Assembly (NCBI GenBank): GCA_021776615.1
Contig: JAJFFO010000007.1
Coordinates: 372,001-436,000 of the forward strand
From: Robiginitomaculum sp.
GTDB taxonomy: Bacteria > Pseudomonadota > Alphaproteobacteria > Caulobacterales > Maricaulaceae
Reading direction: 5' to 3'
Length of the DNA: 64,000 nt
Positions 56,930 through 64,000 of this stretch are shown piece by piece. The translations under genes and the position numbers were made by a program. The notes under the pieces are model-generated. The model had not been told where the DNA came from. It saw nothing but the letters and a program-made list of their open reading frames with translations, and made no database searches. Every line of letters begins with the position of its first letter. The stretch's first letter is position 1.

Positions 56930-59506
56930 TCACCCAAACTTAGTAATTTTGCGCTTGGCGCTAACCGCGCCAATAATAGCCGATTTTAAGGCGCTGGAAT
57001 TGACCGGTTTGGTCAAATAATCATCCATACCACTTTGCAAGCAATCTTCTTTGCTGCCGATCAATACCGCCGCCGTAACGCCAATAATGGGGATGTTGCA
57101 ATGGGGTGGTGGCAATTTTCTGATTTTTCTTGTCGCCACATCCCCGTTCATAATCGGCATCTGCCTGTCCATAAGTACCACGTCAAAATGGCGCTGCTGT
57201 ATGGCTTCAACTGCGGCGGCGCCGTCTTCCACAACCTCAATTTGCGCGACCTGATTGTTCAGCATGGCGCACAATAAAAGCGCATTGGCCGGATTATCCT
57301 CAGCCACAAGAATGCGCAGCACCGACAGTTCTTTTTTGGTGCGTTCAATTGGGTCGATCAGGGGCGGCATTTGGGCAGGTTCCAGCCCGGTATTTACCAC
57401 GCCCCCTGCCTCGAGCGGCAAGTTGACAATAAATTCTGCGCCCTCGCCCAATTGCGAAACAAGCACAATATTGCCGCCCATTTCCTCAACAATCTTCTGG
57501 CAGATAGCCAGACCAAGCCCGGTGCCGCCATAAGGGCGCGCGTGTGAATTATCGACCTGGCGAAAACTTTCAAAAACCATCGACTGCTGATCCGCCGCAA
57601 TGCCGATCCCGCTGTCTTTAACCGCAATGACCACACCTTGCTCATCAGACGCCTTTACCGTTAGGCCAACCTCACCCCGATGAGTAAATTTAATAGCATT
57701 GGAAAGCAGGTTGGAGACAATCTGGCGTATAAATCTCTCATTGCAAAGATATTCGCCCATCTTGCGGTCAACAATAACGTTATATTTGAGCCCCTTATCT
57801 TCGGCTGGATTACGCCAAAGTTCCGCAACGTCCAGCGCACATTCGGCAATATCCAATGGTTTTTGGTCTGTATGGACTCGGCCCGCCTCCAATTTGGATA
57901 GATCAAGCATATCGGTGAGGATTTGCAGCAAATTCTGACCAGACGCGTTTATAATCTCCACATAGTCGCGGCTTTGGTCGTTAATTTCCTTAGCCTCCAA
58001 TATCACGTCAGTCAGCCCGATAATCGCATTAAGCGGCGTTCGAACCTCGTGGCTGGTAGTGGCCAATAATTCTGTTTTAATCTGACTGGCTTGAGCGAGA
58101 TCAGCATTGGTAATGAGCAATTCCGCATTCAAGCTTTGCGTAATCTTAAAACTCTTGCGGATAATATATACATTCCAACCGAGAAAGCTCAAAATGGTCA
58201 TTATGATGATGGCGGCGGTAATCATGCGCGTCTGCGTGTTTTGCCGCTCCGCTTTTGCAAGGGCGATATCGCTCTCAAGCTTGGTATTGCGCAACTGTTC
58301 AATCTCAACTTCTTTTTGGGCAATTTCAAATTCGGTGCGTAGCAGCGCCGTATTTACATCGCTCACCAGTAAATCCGCTGCATCCTCCAGTCGCTTGAAC
58401 GCAATCTGATGGGTTAGGGCTTTTGGATACTCGCCCAGTTTTTGGTAAATTTTGGCTGCAGTTTCGTGATTTCCCCTAAACTCTATCGGGGTGTCTTGGA
58501 TATCCAGATCGCCAAAACTTCGTTCAATACTTATCCGCGCTGATTGCAAATTATTTTTTCTAAACTCGATTTCGGCCTTGGTGCCATAGACCTGCCAAAG
58601 CTTTTCCTGCTCATTATATTCCTCACTAATTTTCAGCGCTGCTGTTACGTATTTTTGCGCCGCTTCAATATCGTCGCGCGCCAATTCCAGTTTCGCCAAC
58701 TCACCCAAAATAAATTGCCGCTCCTTGGGGATGTCAAGCTCAACCTGATAGGTTAGGGCCTGCTCCAGACAATCATGTGCTTCATCATACTGCCTCAATC
58801 CCAGATAAGCCTTGGAAACATTTCGGGCGGCGTTGTAATGAAACAAAGGATAAAACCGCTCATAGGAAATTGCACTTGCACGTTGGCTGTAGACAATCGC
58901 TTTTTCATATTGGCGAGCGTCGGTATGTAGAGTTGAAATCTCATGCAGAGACATGATCTGCCCGGTCAGCGAGCGCTGCAAGTCTGCCCGGTCACCATTT
59001 TTATATATTTCAAAAGCCACCTGATAGTCCTCAAGCGCCTGGCCAAAATGCCCGGCACCGCGACTAATCACGCCCCGCCAGCGGATAAGGTCAGCCATCA
59101 AATAAGAAGCAGGGTCCACCGGGTAGCTTAACGCCCGGTTCAGTTCAATAAGCGCTTCGTCAAATCGATGCGCGTCATGCAACGCCCTTGCTTGCAATCT
59201 GATAACCTCAATCATAACCTCAAAGGAGCGCGAAGAAACCGGTAGCGAGCGCGCATAGTCTTCAACCGATTTTGCCATGGCGATGCCGCCCCCATTGGGC
59301 TGGTTGAGCGCGTCATAAACCTCCGCCAACTTCTCCTCGAGCAATTGCATTTGCGGGTTTTGAGCGCCGGTCGGGTCTTGAGCGCCGGTCGACTCTTGAG
59401 CGTTGACCAAGCGTGGTGTCAAACACAAAAGAATCAGCAAAATGCTCATTATGATGATGCGGGTATTATCCCGGATATTATCGCCGGGTGGACGGTAGCT
59501 GATCAT
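56930..59506 (-). CDS. TPR hybrid sensor histidine kinase
   Basis: 858-residue membrane hybrid kinase. N-terminal signal/transmembrane segment (about 19-36), a periplasmic region of about 330 residues with TPR-like helical repeats, a transmembrane helix (about 410-430), then HisKA with the phosphorylated histidine in TTSHEVRTPLNAIIG, HATPase (DSGIGIA and GGTGLGLAI), and a C-terminal receiver domain (AEDNPAN acidic pair, VVLMDRQMPIMNG phosphoacceptor Asp, TKPV lysine). No partner phosphotransferase or regulator lies next to it. A short imperfect repeat (GAQ-x-P/T) follows the signal at 40-50. The TPRs may sense a peptide or protein in the periplasm; the signal is unknown. Confidence 0.9.
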   Translation of the reverse strand: MISYRPPGDNIRDNTRIIIMSILLILLCLTPRLVNAQESTGAQDPTGAQNPQMQLLEEKLAEVYDALNQPNGGGIAMAKSVEDYARSLPVSSRSFEVMIEVIRLQARALHDAHRFDEALIELNRALSYPVDPASYLMADLIRWRGVISRGAGHFGQALEDYQVAFEIYKNGDRADLQRSLTGQIMSLHEISTLHTDARQYEKAIVYSQRASAISYERFYPLFHYNAARNVSKAYLGLRQYDEAHDCLEQALTYQVELDIPKERQFILGELAKLELARDDIEAAQKYVTAALKISEEYNEQEKLWQVYGTKAEIEFRKNNLQSARISIERSFGDLDIQDTPIEFRGNHETAAKIYQKLGEYPKALTHQIAFKRLEDAADLLVSDVNTALLRTEFEIAQKEVEIEQLRNTKLESDIALAKAERQNTQTRMITAAIIIMTILSFLGWNVYIIRKSFKITQSLNAELLITNADLAQASQIKTELLATTSHEVRTPLNAIIGLTDVILEAKEINDQSRDYVEIINASGQNLLQILTDMLDLSKLEAGRVHTDQKPLDIAECALDVAELWRNPAEDKGLKYNVIVDRKMGEYLCNERFIRQIVSNLLSNAIKFTHRGEVGLTVKASDEQGVVIAVKDSGIGIAADQQSMVFESFRQVDNSHARPYGGTGLGLAICQKIVEEMGGNIVLVSQLGEGAEFIVNLPLEAGGVVNTGLEPAQMPPLIDPIERTKKELSVLRILVAEDNPANALLLCAMLNNQVAQIEVVEDGAAAVEAIQQRHFDVVLMDRQMPIMNGDVATRKIRKLPPPHCNIPIIGVTAAVLIGSKEDCLQSGMDDYLTKPVNSSALKSAIIGAVSAKRKITKFG

Positions 59507-59797
59507 TTTTTAAACCCGATTACGAAAATTACTTCTCATGCAAAACACATATCTTTATGCACTTCTGTGATTCCAGACAGTATTGCACTAATTTCACCTT
59601 ATAACTGGAATCCTTCTTATTTACAGTCATGCGCTGAGAAGGATTTCAGTTGACTATATGTTGCGCCAATTTTGACACCCCCTAATATGTCTCTTTTTTA
59701 ATTGGTAGTGCCCATAAGGCCTGCAAAAATCAAAGTGCCCCCATGGACAAATTACCAAGAGCCAATTTAACGGGGGCCGCGAAGCGATGGAAAGACG

Positions 59798-60745
59798 ATG
59801 ACAAAATTGCACATGTCAGAAAAATCAAAAATAGTCATCATTGGCAGCATTAATGGCGACATTTCCTTTTTCGTAAAAGATTTCCCCGCCCCCAATGAGA
59901 CGATTTTGGCCAAAAACAGCCTGCTAACCACTGGCGGTAAGGGTCTGAACCAAGCGGTGGCGGCGGCGCGCGCCGGGGCGCAAACCGTTATGATTGGCTG
60001 TGTTGGCGATGATCTGTTTGGGCAAAAGGCCGTGGATTATCTAAAGCAAAACCACATTGCCATTAATACGCTGAAAACCGTGCCAAACACGCCTACGGGA
60101 AGTGCAGGCATATTGGTCAGTGATGCGGGCGATAATATGATCGCCGTCTCGCCGGGGGCCAATGCCGATCTGTTGCCCGCCGATATCATCGCCCGCAAAA
60201 CCGAGATTGAAGCGGCGAACATGCTGGTCGTGCAAATGGAAATTCCGCCCGACACGGTAAAGTGCGCCCTGCAAATCGCCGCCAATGCCGGTGTGCCAAC
60301 ACTGTTCAACCCCGCCCCGGCAACGGCGCAAAGCCAAGCACTGATCGCCTTTGCCGATATTGTCAGCCCCAATGAGAGCGAGACCGAAACCATTACCGGC
60401 ATTTATCCGCGCGACGGCGCTTCCGCCCTTGCCGCCGCCAAGCAGCTTTGCGCCCTTGGAGCAAAATCGGTAGTGATCACCATGGGCGAAGCCGGGTATT
60501 TCACCTACGCGCAAGACGATAATAATGGCGAATTGTGCCAAGCCTTCGCGGTAGGGGCCATTGACCCCACCGGAGCGGGCGATGTGTTTAACGGGGTTTT
60601 AGCCCGTGCGCTGGCGGGCGGCATAGCCTTGCCAGAGGCCGCACGCACGGCCTCGGCCGCCGCCGCTTTGTCAGTGACCAAAGCTGGTGCCGAGGGTGCG
60701 GCGCCGGATTGGTCACAAATCAGGGATTTCCTTCGACAGCAATAA
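59798..60745 (+). CDS. rbsK: Ribokinase (PfkB family)
   Basis: Phosphorylates ribose (or a related sugar) with ATP; 315 residues. N-terminal GSINGDISFFVKDFP, GGKGLNQAVAAARAGA near residue 48, the NESETETITG motif, and the C-terminal PfkB signature DPTGAGDVFNGVLA with the catalytic aspartate. ATG 59798 is preceded by GGAAAG. No ribose transport genes are adjacent. The 291-bp gap to the divergent kinase gene holds no other feature seen. Confidence 0.9.
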   Translation: MTKLHMSEKSKIVIIGSINGDISFFVKDFPAPNETILAKNSLLTTGGKGLNQAVAAARAGAQTVMIGCVGDDLFGQKAVDYLKQNHIAINTLKTVPNTPTGSAGILVSDAGDNMIAVSPGANADLLPADIIARKTEIEAANMLVVQMEIPPDTVKCALQIAANAGVPTLFNPAPATAQSQALIAFADIVSPNESETETITGIYPRDGASALAAAKQLCALGAKSVVITMGEAGYFTYAQDDNNGELCQAFAVGAIDPTGAGDVFNGVLARALAGGIALPEAARTASAAAALSVTKAGAEGAAPDWSQIRDFLRQQ

Positions 60746-60759
60746 CGCCTTGTCACCGC

Positions 60760-60775
60760 GTCGCATTTATGCGAC
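60760..60775. promoter_or_regulatory. Inverted repeat, likely operator of the BlaI-type gene
   Basis: GTCGCA-TTTA-TGCGAC, a perfect 6-4-6 palindrome, with a further GTCGCAC at 60780. It sits 35-50 bases before the BlaI-type start codon, where such repressors bind paired palindromes at their own promoters. The 5' part lies just after the ribokinase stop. Confidence 0.6.
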
Positions 60776-60809
60776 AAGCGTCGCACTTGATCAAAAACCG
60801 GCGGCACTT

Positions 60810-61196
60810 ATGGCAAAACCTTCAGAATTTGAACTCAAACTGCTGCGCCATCTTTGGCGGACACGGCGATTGAGCGCGCGAGAAATCCACGAAGCCAGCC
60901 AACAACAGACGCAATGGTCATATTCGGCCACCCGCAAAACTCTGGACCGCATGGTTGATAAAGGCCTGATCAGTATCGAATTGGTGCACGGCATAAAAAC
61001 CTTCGCGGCGACGCACTCGAAACTGGAGACTTTGGCTGGCTTGATCAGCGATTTTGCCCGCAATGTGCTGGACACCGATGCGCCATTGCCTGCGGCCACC
61101 TTTGCGCAAAGCAAAATTATTGATCCGGGCGAAATTGAAGCGTTGGAAGCGCTTTTGGAAAAGTTTGACGATGCGGATGCGGGCGAAAATTCATGA
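60810..61196 (+). CDS. BlaI/MecI/CopY-family repressor
   Basis: 128-residue winged-helix repressor: ELKLLRHLWRTRRLSAREIHEA at the start, then the recognition region WSYSATRKTLDRMVDKGLI, and a C-terminal dimer helix. In Bla/Mec systems a BlaR1 membrane protease removes such repressors. Its stop overlaps the start of the M56-M23 gene by 4 bases, so the two are a unit. The ATG chosen gives the standard family start (MAKPSEFEL); upstream in-frame codons lie in the operator. Confidence 0.9.
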   Translation: MAKPSEFELKLLRHLWRTRRLSAREIHEASQQQTQWSYSATRKTLDRMVDKGLISIELVHGIKTFAATHSKLETLAGLISDFARNVLDTDAPLPAATFAQSKIIDPGEIEALEALLEKFDDADAGENS

Positions 61197-62863
61197 GCAT
61201 TTTCCCGCCTTTGCCACTTATTATCATTGTTGTTTTTCTGCTGCCTTTGCTGTGTAGCGCCTTAATCTATGGGCCTTTAGCTTATCTTCGCACCCGGCAG
61301 GCCGATCGTAGCTTTGGCGACGGGCAGGAAAAACTAATCCTCGCGGCCATGCTTGCCCCGGTGGTCATTGGTTTGGCCGGGCTTATCGGCGCGCCATTTA
61401 TCCCTGCTGCAGTGCAAGTCCTGCCGCTAATGCCGTCACTGGAAGTTTTGACCATAGCAACCGGCCCGGCCATGGACAGCAATGCGGCATTGCCCCTCGG
61501 CCCCGGCTTTAGCTGGACACACAGTTTGGCGCTGGCCTTCGCGATCTTGTATGGCGCTATACTGGCACTGAAAATATGGCGGTTTTTTAGCGCGCAGCGG
61601 CACATGCAAAGCATTCTCCAGCGCGCCACAGATGTCAGCAGCTTTTTGGGCAAGGGCGTGATGATCACCGAACAGCGCCTTTCGCCCTTTGTCAGCCTCG
61701 GCGGCAAAGTGGTTTTGCCACGGGTGTTGATGAATACCCTGACCAATGCGCAAATAAGCCTGATCATCAAGCATGAAAGCGCGCATTTACAACGGCGCGA
61801 TCCGGCGTTTTTTCTACTAATGGCCTGGGCTGAAATGCTGTTATGGATCAATCCGCTTATGGCCCGGCAGGTAAAAAACTGCCGCTTCGCCGCCGAACTG
61901 GCCTGCGACGCCGCCGTAATTACCGCTTTACCGAAAATGCGAAAAGCCTACGCCCACTCGCTGGTATTGGCTTTGAAACATACCGCCGGAAACGCATTGC
62001 AGTGCGCTCCGGCGGTCTTCTCGACCCGGAATAAAGGAGAATACCGAATGAGAATTGGACAGATTATGCAAAAATCGACCGCACCGCGCAAGCGCGTTGG
62101 AAAATCGCTGGCCATGGCCTTACTGGTTTTGCTGATACCGTTTTGTGCCTTGCAATTGGCCTATGCCAGCAGTGAACAACGCACACCAATTACCGTACTG
62201 GCGCAAACCCCAACTCCAGTTCCGCCATTGGAATCGGCCCCAGTGCCGGTAATAGTTTCGGCACCAGTCCCAACTCCAGCCTTGGAACCAACTCCAGCCT
62301 TGGAACCAACCCCAGCCTTGGAACCAAATCCGGCACCGGCACCCAAACCTGTGGCAGTGACTGCCCCCATAACTGCGTCCAGCCCCGTCACGCCGACTAC
62401 CAATACGCCGATTATCGCCGCGCTTATGCCGGTTAAGCCGGTACATGGGCGACTCACTAGCAGTTTTGGCAAGCGCCAAGACCCGTTTTCAAAAAACAAA
62501 CGCTTCCATAGAGGTGTCGATATTGCTGCCCGGTCCGGCACACCGATTGTGTCCCCTGCCGCCGGGCGTGTGTCACGCATTGAGAAAAGCCAGAAAGGCT
62601 ATGGCAATCTTCTTGAAATTGACCATGGCGACGGACTGATTACCCGCTATGGGCAATTGTTGAAAATTGACGTCAACCAGGGCCAAAAAATCAATGCCGG
62701 ACAACACATTGCCCGCGTCGGCTCTACCGGGCGCTCGACCGCGCCGCATTTGCATTTGGAAGTTCTCAAAGACGGCGAGCCAATCGACCCGGCGACGATG
62801 ATAAAATTACCAGCCCCGGCCCGCAAACCCGCGCCGGCTGCTGCGCCCGCCATCCAAAAGTAA
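61193..62863 (+). CDS. M56 (BlaR1-like) and M23 (LytM) fusion metallopeptidase
   Basis: 556-residue membrane protein. Residues 1-130 hold three transmembrane helices; the cytoplasmic M56 gluzincin domain has HESAH at 194-198 and ELACDA at 235-240, and a fourth helix (about 303-324) leads out. A proline-rich linker (335-400, three PALEPT repeats) ends in an M23 endopeptidase domain with its zinc ligands complete: H439xxxD443 and H519-L-H521. In BlaR1 the outside sensor is a penicillin-binding domain; here it is a wall hydrolase. With the upstream BlaI-type gene it likely forms a cell-wall-responsive switch (inferred). Confidence 0.92.
   Translation: MSIFPPLPLIIIVVFLLPLLCSALIYGPLAYLRTRQADRSFGDGQEKLILAAMLAPVVIGLAGLIGAPFIPAAVQVLPLMPSLEVLTIATGPAMDSNAALPLGPGFSWTHSLALAFAILYGAILALKIWRFFSAQRHMQSILQRATDVSSFLGKGVMITEQRLSPFVSLGGKVVLPRVLMNTLTNAQISLIIKHESAHLQRRDPAFFLLMAWAEMLLWINPLMARQVKNCRFAAELACDAAVITALPKMRKAYAHSLVLALKHTAGNALQCAPAVFSTRNKGEYRMRIGQIMQKSTAPRKRVGKSLAMALLVLLIPFCALQLAYASSEQRTPITVLAQTPTPVPPLESAPVPVIVSAPVPTPALEPTPALEPTPALEPNPAPAPKPVAVTAPITASSPVTPTTNTPIIAALMPVKPVHGRLTSSFGKRQDPFSKNKRFHRGVDIAARSGTPIVSPAAGRVSRIEKSQKGYGNLLEIDHGDGLITRYGQLLKIDVNQGQKINAGQHIARVGSTGRSTAPHLHLEVLKDGEPIDPATMIKLPAPARKPAPAAAPAIQK
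62271..62324 (+). repeat. Three tandem 18-bp repeats in the linker of the M56-M23 gene
   Basis: Units start at 62271, 62289 and 62307; the first two are identical, the third differs by one base. They encode PALEPT three times and probably vary in number between strains, changing linker length. Confidence 0.85.
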
Positions 62864-62875
62864 CACGGGGCCTAG

Positions 62876-62899
62876 GTCCTGACCCCCAAGGGTCAGGAC
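62876..62899 (+). terminator. Hairpin after the M56-M23 gene
   Basis: Perfect ten-base stem GTCCTGACCC/GGGTCAGGAC with a CCAA loop. It lacks a T tract, so termination here is only probable. Confidence 0.55.
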
Positions 62900-63021
62900 G
62901 CCTTGTTATCAGCACCCGAAATTATCGCGCCTTACTGCATAATTTTTCTTCACGGGGGTTGGATTTGCGCCGTAAGCATGTGCCATTAAGGTTCGTGCCA
63001 TAAGACGCAAGGACGCCCCCA

Positions 63022-64000
63022 ATGGGTTTATCGGGTAGATATTTTTCAACGCAATCCGGGGTGGTATTGTCGTCCACCATTGGTACGGCCATTGGTATTA
63101 CCTCGACCATTATTGCGGTTTTGGGTTTGGTGTTGGTGCCGATCTCGGAAGAGTTTGGCCTGCCACGTTCCAGCATTTCCTTCGTCTTCTTTATTCTGGC
63201 CATTGCTGCCGCGTTTATCTATCCGGTGATCGGCGCTCTGGCCGATAAATATGGCGCGCGCCGGGTCATCCTGATCGGCCATTTATTGTTTGTAACTTCG
63301 CTTTTTGCGCTGTCGCTGACCCGCAATCTGGTCGAGTTTTATATCGCCTTTATCTTCATTGGTCTTTCGGGTTCAGTATTGGGCCCGATCCTGTTTACCA
63401 AAATCATTGCTGGTTGGTTTGATCGTTATCGCGGTTTGTTTTTGGGCATTATTAGCGGCGTCGGCTATGGGCTTGGCAGCACTTTAATGCCGCTGTTTGC
63501 GGTCGCCATATTGGCTGATCATGATTGGCGCTTCACCTACCAAGCCATTGCGCTTCTGGTATTGCTGCTGGGTCTGCCGCCGCTTGTCTTACTATTGCGC
63601 AATCCGCCAGAACCGCCGCCGGTAAAAACCTATATGCGCGTCGAAGGGGTTCAAGGCACGCCCGGCCTGACCCTGCCAGAAGCAGCGAAAACCCGGGTCT
63701 TTTGGATGGTATTGTTGGCCATCTCCATCTGTTCGGGATGCCTGTTGGCGGTGTTTACCCACATCGTGCCGATTTTGATGGATCGGGGCATGAAAGTGGC
63801 CGAGGCCACCAGCGTGCTTTCCATCTTCGCTTTGTTTACCGTCTTTGGACAAATTGGCACCGGTTATTTATTGGATATTTTCCGCCGCCCCAAATTAATA
63901 GCGCCATTCTTTTTTATTCCGGTGCTCGGCCTGCCACTTCTGCTATTGTCAACCAACACGCCGTCTTTGCTACTCGCGGGCGCGCTTATGGGCCTTGGCA
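63022..64000 (+). CDS. MFS transporter (3' end missing)
   Basis: The frame is open from ATG 63022 (AAGGA eight bases upstream) to the window edge, 326 codons. At least eight hydrophobic helices are seen, with the MFS motif A between helices 2 and 3 (GALADKYGARRVI) and ISGVGYGLGS in helix 5. A charged loop near residue 205-220 separates the two halves. The arrangement resembles the monocarboxylate/oxalate-formate antiporter group, but substrate is not clear. Confidence 0.88.
   Translation, partial: MGLSGRYFSTQSGVVLSSTIGTAIGITSTIIAVLGLVLVPISEEFGLPRSSISFVFFILAIAAAFIYPVIGALADKYGARRVILIGHLLFVTSLFALSLTRNLVEFYIAFIFIGLSGSVLGPILFTKIIAGWFDRYRGLFLGIISGVGYGLGSTLMPLFAVAILADHDWRFTYQAIALLVLLLGLPPLVLLLRNPPEPPPVKTYMRVEGVQGTPGLTLPEAAKTRVFWMVLLAISICSGCLLAVFTHIVPILMDRGMKVAEATSVLSIFALFTVFGQIGTGYLLDIFRRPKLIAPFFFIPVLGLPLLLLSTNTPSLLLAGALMGLG

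Noticed and set aside
62271-62324. Possible CRISPR-like spaced repeats
   Set aside because: Contiguous in-frame coding repeats with no spacers; no cas genes in the window.

Overview
The window is a 64 kb stretch of an alphaproteobacterial chromosome. The main grounds are a complete division and cell-wall (dcw) cluster in the usual order, a CtrA-type site (TTAA-N7-TTAA) between ftsA and ftsZ, a DUF2336 gene, and a tRNA-His with A73 and no encoded G-1, a loss known from one alphaproteobacterial clade. Caulobacterales/Maricaulales or Sphingomonadales-like ancestry fits, but the genus cannot be named from sequence alone. Coding density is high; no insertion sequence, prophage, CRISPR array or clear island is visible.

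Layout. 1-4.7 kb: a cut-off dipeptide-type binding lipoprotein (-), a secreted M61/M1-like metallopeptidase (+) and a RhlE-type DEAD-box helicase (+), ending at a bidirectional terminator shared with ftsZ. 4.7-23.1 kb (-): mraZ-rsmH-ftsL-ftsI-murE-murF-mraY-murD-ftsW-murG-murC-murB-ddl-ftsQ-ftsA-ftsZ, mostly with overlapping stop/start codons. It builds lipid II and the divisome, with three TGGGA MraZ boxes upstream and a CtrA box before ftsZ. lpxC does not follow ftsZ. 23.4-32.5 kb: 5-oxoprolinase (-), a DjlA-like co-chaperone, a small membrane protein, AmpD amidase and the RNase P RNA gene (+), and polA (-).

32.6-39.8 kb: an XRE regulator with a palindromic promoter, two paralogous membrane proteins and a secreted esterase in one run (+); an EamA exporter and an AraC regulator (-); a glyoxalase-fold protein and an NTF2-like lipoprotein (+); then a split energy-taxis-like receptor, an Aer-type PAS protein beside a membrane-free HAMP-MCP (-). 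40.3-49.6 kb: DUF2336, lytic transglycosylase and ThiO-like oxidase (-), two divergent small secreted proteins, an M16 protease lipoprotein, a secreted carboxypeptidase-regulatory-like protein, tRNA-His and an M48 protease lipoprotein.

49.7-64 kb: AsmA, a triple beta/gamma-crystallin secreted protein, a YegP protein, a SAM-I riboswitch controlling metX-metB (transsulfuration route to methionine), a 37-residue membrane peptide, a TPR hybrid histidine kinase, ribokinase, a BlaI-type repressor overlapping an M56-M23 peptidase fusion, and a cut-off MFS transporter. The most striking unit is the BlaI/M56-M23 pair: a BlaR1-like transmembrane protease whose sensor end is replaced by a complete LytM endopeptidase, suggesting a wall-stress circuit.
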